A stretch of 64,000 nucleotides of DNA from the NCBI RefSeq assembly GCF_024499015.1, contig NZ_CP098604.1, positions 4,030,001-4,094,000 of the forward strand, in the 5' to 3' direction. The DNA is from Xanthomonas hortorum pv. pelargonii. GTDB lineage: Bacteria > Pseudomonadota > Gammaproteobacteria > Xanthomonadales > Xanthomonadaceae. Both the position numbers and the translations under genes were made by a program. The notes below the pieces were generated by a model. The model was not told the DNA's origin and made no database searches. It was given only the letters and a program-made list of their open reading frames with translations. Of the stretch, positions 45,610-54,268 are shown one piece after another (position 1 is the stretch's first letter; each line of letters opens with the position of its first letter).

Positions 45610-47516
45610 GCGTTTGGCTCTGCGTGCGCGACTGCGGCTGAATTGGTCGCAATGCGTGTCGATGTCAGTCCATCTGCGCTGTGAATCGCGGTGGGCTGCA
45701 GCTGATGCAGATCCAGCACCAGCACCGCGTTGTTGCCTTTCTTCAGCCATGCGCCAGGACAGAACAGACATTGCTGCGGACCGATCTCCCAGTAACGCCC
45801 GAGCAGGCGTCCGTTGATCCACAGATAGCCTTTGCGCCATTGGCTCATGTCGAGGTGGATATCGCCTACCGTTTCCAGCGTGATGTCGGCAGCGAAGAAC
45901 AGGCCTGGCCGTGTAGGTGGTGACTGCAGCGGCCGTAGCGTCGGCGCGCTGTCGCCATCCAGCGGCAAGCCATGTACCTGCCAATCGCGCAGCTCCTTGC
46001 CATCCAGCTGCACCGGGCCGAGCAAGCCTTTCGCATCGCCTAATGCCGGGCCGAAGTTGATATGCCCGAAGCTGTCGACCAGCACCTCCAGCGTCCGCTC
46101 ATTGGATGCAGCGCTTGGAAGTGGCAGCTTTGGCGTGCTGTTGAGGCGCGCATGTTGCACGCGCGAGACATGCCCGATTTCGTCACCATCAAGGTGCACC
46201 GTCGCGTAGTCGTGCACCTTGCCAAGATCCAGCTGCGTGCCGGCCACGATGCGGCGCCGGTACACCACCAGCCCCAGGTTCTGCTTGAGCAGGGTCTGGT
46301 TATCGGTGGGCCGCTCGGTGTGTACAGGCCCGGTGCTCAGGTTGTCCCAGAGCGCGGCGACCGGGCGTGCAAGGACCGATGCAAAGCGCGCGCGTGCAGG
46401 TGCGCGCGGGATCGCTGGCAGCGCAGTGCTGGTGTGCTGGGCGATGATCTTGCGCAGCGCCATGTACGCAGGCGTGGCGCGGCCGCCTTCGTCGATCGGT
46501 GCGCTGTAGTCGTAGCTGGTCAGTGCAGGCTGGAACTGCGAGCCGTCGTCTTCGGCATTGGCACCGGCGCTCAAACCGAAATTGCTGCCGCCGTGCACCA
46601 CGTACAGATTGAACGAGTAACCGGCGGCCATCAGCTGCTGCAGCATCGGCGCGTAATCGCGCCGGGCGAACGCGTCTTCGCCCCAGTGCGTCAGCCAACC
46701 GGGATAACCTTCGGCCACCCACACCGGCGCATTGCCTGCGAGATGTTTTGCTTCCTGCAGTTCAGCCAGATCGGCGCCATCCAGTCCCAGCGCGGCACTG
46801 GGAAGATAGGCCTTGCGCCGGCGCAGATCCTTCATGCCTTCGGCCAATGAGAAAGGACCATCGATACCGTGCGTACGCCACAGCGCAGCTAGCGCCTGCA
46901 GATAGCCCACATCGCTGCCCTGCATGCTGTATTCGTTCTCGATCTGCAGCATCAGCACCGGTCCGCCGGCACTGGCCATCAGCGGTGCGATACGCGGCGC
47001 CACGGCGGCGATGTAGCGCTGCACTGCTGCCATGTAGCGTGCGTCTGTGGCATCGCGCAGGCGCATGCCCTGCTCGCGCAGCAGATACGGCGGCAGCCCG
47101 CCCAGCGTCCACTCGGCGCACACGTACGGGCCGGGGCGCAGATACACCCATAGCCCTTCCTGCTGGCAGAGCCGGATGAACGCGACGAAGTCACGCTCGC
47201 CGGTGTCGAAATCGAACTGCCCCGGCTCGCGTTCGTAGGCATTCCACATCAGATACAGCGCGATGGTGTTCAAGCCCATTGCCTTGGCCATGCGGATGCG
47301 CTGCAGCCAATCCGCACGGGCAATGCGCAGCGGATGCATCTCGCCGCTACGGAGTTGCCATGGCTGCTGATCCAGCACGAACTGACCACGCTCGAATCCA
47401 AACGTATGCGGGCGGCCATCCGGCACCGGCGCATGCAGCGACGACAGCACCGCCGGCGCGGCCGCCAGACCGAACGGTGCGAGCAGGCCGAATGTACACA
47501 GGCTTCTGCGTTTCAT
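45603..47516 (-). CDS. Second GH35 beta-galactosidase-like enzyme
   Basis: 637 residues with a signal peptide (RSLCTFGLLAPFGLAAAPAV). GH35 motifs are complete: LRSGEMHPLRIARADWLQRI, TIALYLMWNAYEREPGQFDF, LRPGPYVCAEWTLGGLPPYL, the acid/base Glu in LMLQIENEYSMQG and the nucleophile Glu in VWVAEGYPGWLTHWGED. C-terminal beta-sandwich domains follow. It differs from nixL along its whole length (for example GEMHPLR where nixL has GAIHFQR), so it is not a recent duplicate. It starts 78 bases after the TonB-receptor stop and is coupled to the permease, so it should release beta-galactose or a related sugar from whatever the receptor imports. Confidence 0.9.
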   Translation of the reverse strand: MKRRSLCTFGLLAPFGLAAAPAVLSSLHAPVPDGRPHTFGFERGQFVLDQQPWQLRSGEMHPLRIARADWLQRIRMAKAMGLNTIALYLMWNAYEREPGQFDFDTGERDFVAFIRLCQQEGLWVYLRPGPYVCAEWTLGGLPPYLLREQGMRLRDATDARYMAAVQRYIAAVAPRIAPLMASAGGPVLMLQIENEYSMQGSDVGYLQALAALWRTHGIDGPFSLAEGMKDLRRRKAYLPSAALGLDGADLAELQEAKHLAGNAPVWVAEGYPGWLTHWGEDAFARRDYAPMLQQLMAAGYSFNLYVVHGGSNFGLSAGANAEDDGSQFQPALTSYDYSAPIDEGGRATPAYMALRKIIAQHTSTALPAIPRAPARARFASVLARPVAALWDNLSTGPVHTERPTDNQTLLKQNLGLVVYRRRIVAGTQLDLGKVHDYATVHLDGDEIGHVSRVQHARLNSTPKLPLPSAASNERTLEVLVDSFGHINFGPALGDAKGLLGPVQLDGKELRDWQVHGLPLDGDSAPTLRPLQSPPTRPGLFFAADITLETVGDIHLDMSQWRKGYLWINGRLLGRYWEIGPQQCLFCPGAWLKKGNNAVLVLDLHQLQPTAIHSADGLTSTRIATNSAAVAHAEPNAC

Positions 47517-47594
47517 CGCTTCTCCAGGGAAATGGAAGGAGTCGTCGCACTGCGCAGCGAGTGGCAGTGAAAGGCGGCGCGTAGTGCGGCGGCG

Positions 47595-50567
47595 TTAGAA
47601 CGCGTACTTGACCGTGAACAACGCGGTGCTGCCGGCATCGACGATGTCGGAGATCGCCAGGTTGTTGCGGCCCACATGCGCCCAGTAGCTGTATTCCTTG
47701 GTCAGGTTGGAGATCGACAGATCCATGCTCACGCCATTGTCGAAGCGGTAGCCGGTGTGCAGATCCACGCGCCGGGTCGGGCGTGCCCACAGGTCGTTCC
47801 ATGGCGCGCCTTCGTGCAGAAAGTCGTAGCCCAGCAGGTACGAGCTGCTGAAGTGGTAGCTCAGGTTCAACGAGAACCCGTTGTGCTCGTAGAACAACTC
47901 CAGGTTGGCCATCGCAGACGGCGCCGATTGCATGTGCTCATTGTCGAAGCCATCCAGCCCCAGGTCCGCGCGCGCATGCTGGCGGGTGGCGTTGGCGCTC
48001 ACGCCCAGGCCGTCGAACGGCGCGGGCAGATCCTGAAACTTCTGCCGCGCGCTGAGTTCCACCCCGTAGATCTTGCCATCGCCGCCATTGGTGGGCATGT
48101 GGTACAGCACCGTGCCGCTGCCGCTGGTGTTGCCATTGGCCTGGGCCGAGCCGGCATCGTAGATGTAGTTGCGCAGTTGCTTGTAGAAGCCGGCCAGCGA
48201 AAAGAACCCGCCGCGTTCGGTGGACCATTCGCCGGACAGATCCAGGTTGGTCGATTCGATCGGCTTCAGATCGGGGTTGCCTTGCGTGATGGTAGTAACG
48301 CCGTTGGAGATGTCGATCTGGCTGCCGCCGCCCAGTTGCACGAAGGCCGGGCGCGTGTAGCTGGTCCACAGCGAGGCGCGATACGCGGTGCGCAGGTCCG
48401 GCCGCCAGGTCAGGAATACGCTGGGCAACGGCTCGTTGTAGGAAGTGCTGTTGTGATCGAAGTAGCCCGCGATCTCGTTGCCGTCCGCATCCACCGGACT
48501 CACCCAAAAGGTGTTGTCGATGGCGGTGTGCTCGAAGCGCACGCCGGGCACGATATCCAGGTTGCCCATGGTGAAAGTGGCAGTGGCATAGGCGGCGCTG
48601 ACCGCCTCGGTGCCGCGCATGGTGTTGCAGTTGTAGTTGTTGACGTAGAACGCACTGCCGCAGGTGTCCAGGTCATCGTCGGTAAGGTGCTGGGCGATCA
48701 CACCGGCCACCGCCGCTTCGCTCACGCGCGGCGTATTCCAGCTGTATTTGCCGGGAAAAATCGAGGCATAGGTGCCGGTGAAGATGCCCAGATCGCCCAG
48801 CGTGGTGGTGCCGTCCACGCCACCGGTATACCAGTCGCGATTGGTGTAGCGGCGGCTGCTCTTGCTGTACTTCACCCCGAACTGCACTGACCGCAGCGCG
48901 CCATCTTCGAAGTCGTAGCGGGTGTCGAAACGCGCACCGCCTTTCTTCTGGCCGGAGTAGATCTTGGTCTGCTCGCCATAGCTGCTGGCAAACAACGCCG
49001 GGATGTTGTTGACCTGCGACAGCAGTGCGGGCGTGAGCTGCGGATACGGGAATGCACCGCCGCCATAGCGCACGAAGCTGTTGCCGGAATAGGCGTAGTT
49101 GTCCTGAGTGAACTTGTCTTCGCGCCCGTCGATTTCGACATGGTCGGGTCGGTCGTTGTTGCCGAAGCTGTAGAACAGGTTGGGCATGAAGGTCCAACCG
49201 CCTGCGGTCTTTTTTGCGCCGATCTGGAAGGTGGCCAGGTCGGCGATTTCCGGGTTGGTCTCGTACCAGAAGCGCGAGGCGATGCGGCCGATGTTTGGCG
49301 TAAACACGCCCGGCGTACCGGTCGGCACGTAGCTCACATCCTGCGGCAGCAACTGTACGAAGGTAGTGCCTTGTTCGGTCTTGGCATAGGCGTAGGTCAT
49401 GCGCGCATACAGCGACAGGCTGTCGTCCACATGCCAATCGAACGAGGCATTGCCGCCGTAGCGGCGCTCCCAGCCGGCGGCGATACCCACATTCATGCCG
49501 GTACTGGTGAGGTTGTGCTGCGGATCGAACCCGGCGGCGTTGCGGCCATCGGCATCGGTGTTCAAGTATTCCCACGAGCCGTCGTTGAGCGCGCTGGTGG
49601 CGGCGGCCACTTCGCTATTGGTGGTGGTGCGGTAGTCGTAATACGCGCTGGCATACACGCCGAACTGTTGCGCCTCACCGAACTTGTGCTGGAACTCGCC
49701 GCCGAAGCCGCCGCCCAGGCCGTCGCCGTCGTAATCGCGCGCACGGCTTTCCACCCGGCCGCTGCCGGTGATGCTGCCGCTGGTGGTGTCCTTGTAGTCG
49801 TAGGCAGTGGGCGTGCGGAAATCCAGCGTGCCGCCGATCGCATCGCCGTCCATGTCGGCGGTGGAGGTCTTGTTGGCGACGATGGTCTGCAGGCCGCTTG
49901 GCGGCAGCAGGCTGAGCTGCACGCTGCGGCTGTACGGCAGGCCTTGCGCCACGGTGACGCCGTCGATCATGTTGACGTTGTATTCGGACGGCAACCCGCG
50001 CACCGAGGCGAACATGCCTTCGCCGCGCGCTGCGCCGTCGATACCGCCGAAGTACCCCGAGCCGGTGCTGGTGATGTTGATGCCGGCGATCAGGCCGAGC
50101 GCTTCGGCCACGTTGTGCACGGCGGTGCGTTGCAGGTCGTTGGCCGACAGCACGTCCACCGTGTTGGCGGCGTTGATCTTCAGGTCGCTGGCGTCGTAGC
50201 GATTGCTCACCACGCTGATCGCTTTCAGTTGCTTGACCTCCTCCAACGCAATCGCCACCGAGGCGGTGCCGCTGTCGCCGACCTGCACGCTGGTTTCGGC
50301 GGCGCTGAAGCCGGGATAGTCCAGATTCAGTGCGTACTGCCCGGCAGGCACATCGCGGATGACGAAGTGCCCGCGCGCATCGGCCACCGCGCTGTAGGCG
50401 GTGCCGGCGATGCGCACCTTCGCATTGGCTGCGGGTTTGCCGCTGCTGCTTTCTTTCAGGTCTCCCTCCACGGTGCCGGCCATTGCGGCTGCGGCCGAAG
50501 CCATGCCGGTCACGGTCAGGATTGCTACGATCAACTGCTTGCCGTTAGTACGCTCACGCTTTTCCAC
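47595..50567 (-). CDS. TonB-dependent outer-membrane receptor with N-terminal carboxypeptidase-like domain
   Basis: 990 residues from a GTG at 50567 preceded by GAGGTGG. A signal peptide (QLIVAILTVTGMASAAAAMA) leads into a carboxypeptidase-regulatory-like domain (GTVEGDLKESSSGKPAANAK to VALEEVKQ). The TonB-box/plug region starts about ISVVSNRYDASDLK and has GYFGGIDGAARGEGMFASVR and IDGVTVAQGLPY; the 22-strand barrel ends in FTVKYAF with the terminal Phe needed for assembly. All parts look intact, in contrast to the receptor at the window's end. Receptors of this class import oligosaccharides in Xanthomonas CUT loci. First gene of the five-gene module. Confidence 0.92.
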   Translation of the reverse strand: MEKRERTNGKQLIVAILTVTGMASAAAAMAGTVEGDLKESSSGKPAANAKVRIAGTAYSAVADARGHFVIRDVPAGQYALNLDYPGFSAAETSVQVGDSGTASVAIALEEVKQLKAISVVSNRYDASDLKINAANTVDVLSANDLQRTAVHNVAEALGLIAGINITSTGSGYFGGIDGAARGEGMFASVRGLPSEYNVNMIDGVTVAQGLPYSRSVQLSLLPPSGLQTIVANKTSTADMDGDAIGGTLDFRTPTAYDYKDTTSGSITGSGRVESRARDYDGDGLGGGFGGEFQHKFGEAQQFGVYASAYYDYRTTTNSEVAAATSALNDGSWEYLNTDADGRNAAGFDPQHNLTSTGMNVGIAAGWERRYGGNASFDWHVDDSLSLYARMTYAYAKTEQGTTFVQLLPQDVSYVPTGTPGVFTPNIGRIASRFWYETNPEIADLATFQIGAKKTAGGWTFMPNLFYSFGNNDRPDHVEIDGREDKFTQDNYAYSGNSFVRYGGGAFPYPQLTPALLSQVNNIPALFASSYGEQTKIYSGQKKGGARFDTRYDFEDGALRSVQFGVKYSKSSRRYTNRDWYTGGVDGTTTLGDLGIFTGTYASIFPGKYSWNTPRVSEAAVAGVIAQHLTDDDLDTCGSAFYVNNYNCNTMRGTEAVSAAYATATFTMGNLDIVPGVRFEHTAIDNTFWVSPVDADGNEIAGYFDHNSTSYNEPLPSVFLTWRPDLRTAYRASLWTSYTRPAFVQLGGGSQIDISNGVTTITQGNPDLKPIESTNLDLSGEWSTERGGFFSLAGFYKQLRNYIYDAGSAQANGNTSGSGTVLYHMPTNGGDGKIYGVELSARQKFQDLPAPFDGLGVSANATRQHARADLGLDGFDNEHMQSAPSAMANLELFYEHNGFSLNLSYHFSSSYLLGYDFLHEGAPWNDLWARPTRRVDLHTGYRFDNGVSMDLSISNLTKEYSYWAHVGRNNLAISDIVDAGSTALFTVKYAF

Positions 50568-50956
50568 GTGCCACCTCGCCAGATGCTGGGCAACGTTGCC
50601 AACGGCAACGCCCTCCGATGCCTTGCTCTTGGGCAGACGGTCTGCACGGCGATGTGCGCGCACGGCAATGCACGGCACGCGGTGGAAGCGTGTGCGAAAG
50701 ACCGAACGGATTGGCGCCGGAGCGTCTGCCAGCTTGGACAGCTATGCAGGCGTCAGTGGCGAGGCGGGGAGTACCCGGCAATGCACTTGGAGCGCGAGCG
50801 CATCGCGCTCAATTTGTAATGCTTGGTCATGACGGCTGCACCAGCGTGACGGCAGCGTGGCATGCGTGAGTGCGATGCACTGCAAGAGCTGCAACACGCA
50901 AGCGCTGGTCGATACGACGATGCTGCATCCAACCATCTCCCAGTGCAGGTGCTGCG

Positions 50957-50973
50957 TGGAAACGCTGTTGCCA
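50957..50973. promoter_or_regulatory. Candidate LacI-type operator upstream of the module's TonB receptor
   Basis: TGGAAACGCTGTTGCCA is a 17-base imperfect palindrome (6 of 8 pairs) with a central CG-like core, as LacI-family sites have. It lies about 390 bases upstream of the receptor start and 250 bases past the GH3 stop. The 655-base gap 50568-51222 holds no gene I can support and is the probable promoter region of the module. No repressor gene is in the window. Confidence 0.3.
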
Positions 50974-51222
50974 TCAAGGTGAGTCGCGCATCGCCGATGG
51001 CGCGTGTTGCCGACTGCGGTCAGTGATAGACCTCGTTTTCGCGTCTGTCAAGCAGGTGTGAAGTGTGTGCGGAGATCATCGTATTGCCTGCGGATAGATC
51101 ACCAATTGGATGGTGCGCAGGCGCGATGGCTGCATCTTGCGATGCACTGCAACACAGATGCATAACGCAACAGGCGCCGGCCATGACAGCCGACACCTGT
51201 TGATGTCCTGCAGTCGAATTTC

Positions 51223-53890
51223 TTACTTCGGCAACGGCGAACGCCCCGAAATCGAAAACGCCGCAGCTTCACCAACCGCGCCGGTCCCCGGCTGGCCACC
51301 ACCGACAAACAGCGTGTAATCGCCGGCTTCCACCGCACGCTGTCCCGTGCGATCCACATCGCTCAGGGCGCGCGCATCCAGGGTGAAGGTGAGCGCGCGC
51401 TGTTCGCCCGGCTTTAGATGCACACGTTGAAAGCCGACCAGGCTGCGCAAGGGAGATTGCGGGCGCTCCGGATACTGCAGATACACCTGCGCCACTTCAT
51501 CGCCGGCGCGCGTGCCGGTGTTGCGCACCGTGGTGGTCACCTGCAAGGTGCTGCCGGCTTGCAGCGTGGTGCTGGACAGCTGCGGCGCGCTGTAGGCAAA
51601 GCTGGTGTAGCTCAGGCCGTAGCCGAACGGGAACAGCGGCTCGCCCTTGAAATAACGATAGGTGCGGCCCTTCATGTCGTAGCTGACGTACGGCGGCAGG
51701 TCCTTGGTGGAGCGATAGAACGTCACCGGCAAGCGCCCGCCGGGATTGTCGTCGCCGGCCAGCATGCGCGCAATGGCGGTGCCGCCGGACTGGCCCGGGT
51801 ACCACGCCGCCACGATCGCGTCGGCATGTGTCTTGGCCCAGTTCAAGGCCACCGCACTGCCGCTCATCAACACCACCACCAGCGGCTTGCCGGAGGCCTT
51901 TGCGCGTTCGAGCAGCGCTTGCTGCGGGGCGGGCAGGGCGATGTCGTTGCGGTCGCCGCCGTCGAAGCCGGGCACGTCGATACGCAGTTCTTCGCCTTCC
52001 ACATCCGGCGACAGACCGACGAAGGCCACCACCGCATCGGCCTGCGCCACCGCGTGCTCGGCTTCGGCCAACTGCGCGGCGGCCGGTGCCAGCCATTCCA
52101 GACGTACGCCTTGATCCTGGCCGCGGTGTTCCATTTCCAGACGGATCTTGCGCGGGCGGGTGTCGTCGAAATGCAGCACGGTCTCCACGCTGCGGCCATC
52201 GGCGTTGTGCATGCCGGCCGGCACGTGCTTGTCTTCGGCGTTGCCGGCGACCACCAGCTTGTCGTCGATGTACAGCCGCACCGGATCATGGCCGGTGCAA
52301 TCGAAACAGCGCGCCACGCGTACTGCCAGCGTGTAATCGCCTGCACTCGGCGGCAGCAACTCGCCGCTCCAGCGCACCGCATAGCGATCGGCCGGCACGC
52401 CCTTCGCCGGTGCGACCTGGTCCCAGTTGAAACTCACCACGCGGTCCTGTCGCACCACGCGCGCAGCACCGGTCATGTCGACATTGTCGAAATATTCGCC
52501 ACGCAGTCCCGGCTTGCCATCGCTGCGCAGTGCGGTCTCCGGAATCATGCCCGGCACACCGGCCGCCAGCGGCGCACCTTGCGCGTAACTCACCTGCTGC
52601 GCGCCGAAGCGCTGGCGCAGGCCAAGCAGTGGTGTCACCGGCGTGGACGAGGTGCCTTGATAATTGGCTTCCAGCGCCGCCAGGGCATCGGCATTCGGGC
52701 CGAGCACTGCCAGCCGCGCGCCGGCTTTCAACGGCAGGGTGTTGGCGTCGTTCTTGAGCAACACGATCGATTCGGCGGCAGCTTTCAGCGCCAGCGCATG
52801 GTTGGCAGCGTTGTCGATGTCCTTTGCGCCGAGCTTTGCATACGGATCCTTGCGCGGCGCTTCCAGCTCGCCCAGGCGATAGCGCGCGGCAAACAGGCGC
52901 ACCAGCGATTGGTCGAGCAAGGCTTCGTCCACTTCGCCGCGTTCGATCGCCGTGCCGAGTTCGCGATAGGCATGCCCGCAATTGAGATCGTGACCTGCCT
53001 TGAGCGATGCAGCCGACGAACCGGCATTGTCTGGGCGGAAGTAATGGAACTGGGTCATGTCGTCCACCGCATCGCAGTCGGACACCACAAAGCCCTTGAA
53101 GCCCCAGTCGCCACGCACGCGGCCGTTGAGCAACCAATCGGCCGCGCAGGCCGGTGTGCCGTGCAGCGAGTTGTACGCGCACATCACCGAGCCGGCCTGA
53201 CCGTCGATCAATGCGGCGCGGAAGGCAGGCGTGTAGGTCGCTTCCACATCGCGCGGCGACACATCCACATCAAAGCTGTGCCGGCCCGGCTCCGGCCCAC
53301 TGTGCACGGCAATGTGCTTGGGCGTGGCGATGGTGCGCGGGTGATCCAGATCATCGCCCTGCAGCCCGCGAATGAAGCCCACTGCCATCTGCCCGGTGAG
53401 GAAGGGGTCCTCGCCGTAGGTCTCCATGCCGCGGCCCCAGCGCGGGTCGCGGAAGATGTTGATGTTGGGCGACCAGATGGTCAGGCCCGCGTAGCGTTTG
53501 TGATCCTTGCCCGGGCCGCCGGCCTGATTGAACTTGGCGCGCGCCTCGGTCGACACCACCGTGCCCACCTGTTGCATCAGTGCGGTATTCCAGCTGGCGG
53601 CCAGGCCGATCGCCTGCGGAAACACCGTGGCGTAGCCATTACGCGCGATGCCATGCAGGCCTTCGCTCCACCATTCGTAGGCGGGGATGCCCAAGCGCGG
53701 AATTGCCGGCGCATCGTTCATCGCCTGCGCGACTTTTTCCTCGCGGCTCATTTGCGCCACCAACGCGGCGGCGCGTTGCTCCGGCGCTTCATTTGTGGAC
53801 TTTGCGGCGAATGCAGGCACGCCAATCAGCGGCAGGCCCACCCAGACTCAGCGCAACGGCCAGGCGGCATGGAAATACGGACAACGACAT
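51223..53890 (-). pseudogene. nixI: GH3 beta-xylosidase, NixI-type, with signal peptide out of frame
   Basis: From 53841 down the gene is a complete 872-residue GH3 enzyme: LTIWSPNINIFRDPRWGRGM, TPKHIAVHSGPEPGRH, the nucleophile Asp in GFVVSDCDAVDDM, an inserted PA14 domain (LRGEYFDNVDMTG to LYIDDKLVVAG) and a C-terminal Fn3-like domain. The natural start is the ATG at 53890, which has AGGAG eight bases upstream and encodes a signal, MSLSVFPCRLAVALSLG, but that frame does not join the enzyme. One extra G in the - strand run GGTGGGCC (near 53838-53841) separates them; removing it gives a normal signal and cleavage site VPAFAAKS. As written, only an internal GTG (53841) could start the enzyme, leaving it without full export. 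In X. campestris, NixI removes the core beta-1,2-xylose. Confidence 0.82.
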
Positions 53891-53939
53891 CGATTCACTC
53901 CTGCGCCACGGTACTGGCCGTCACGCGTTGTTCTTGGGT

Positions 53940-53979
53940 TGCCCGCAGTGACACTGCGGGCAGCGGTTAGTGACACTAA
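53940..53979. promoter_or_regulatory. Two adjacent perfect palindromes upstream of nixI
   Basis: TGCCCGCAG-TGACA-CTGCGGGCA (53940-53962, 9-bp stem) and TTAGTGACACTAA (53967-53979, perfect 6-1-6) lie 50-90 bases upstream of the nixI ATG. They could be operators or a hairpin in the leader. The second abuts a dispersed repeat. Regulator unknown. Confidence 0.45.
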
Positions 53980-54137
53980 GAGCGGATAACAAAATCGCTG
54001 CGCTCACCGCCAGGCGGACGCGGTCGGTGCTCGGAACCGGCATGTACCGCTCGTACACTCCGGTTCTGAGCGCGCCGCCCGCATCCACCTGACGACCGCT
54101 CGCTGCGTGTTGTTAGCCGCTCTACGAGCGGTGGTTG
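53976..54137 (-). repeat. Longest copy of the dispersed repeat, between nixH and nixI
   Basis: Read on the - strand from 54137, it holds both parts found singly elsewhere: the 5' part shared with 32871-32960 (GCTAACAACAC, GCGCTCAGAACCGG, GTACGAGCGGTAC) and the 3' part shared with 35745-35803 and 59658-59719 (GAGCACCGACCGCG, CCGCCTGGCGGTGAGCGCAG, CCGCTCTTAG). The 378-base gap 53891-54268 holds no gene. Confidence 0.75.
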
Positions 54138-54268
54138 TTGCTGATTGGGCGCTGGATCGTGTGCGAATGCGTTGCACCACGCAGACACTGCGCAAACCGC
54201 CGTCTTCGCTGATCGCGCAGCGCCCTTGTGCGAGCGCTGCGCCATCACCCGACGCCTTTTCCGGCGCC

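Noticed and set aside
45603..47516. Second GH35 as a recent duplicate of nixL
   Set aside because: The two proteins share family motifs but differ throughout, so duplication would be ancient; separate acquisition is simpler.
51418..53970. An 850-codon + strand frame opposite the GH3 gene, and similar long + frames opposite the other nix genes
   Set aside because: GC-driven shadow frames; the - strand has complete catalytic motifs and ribosome-binding sites.
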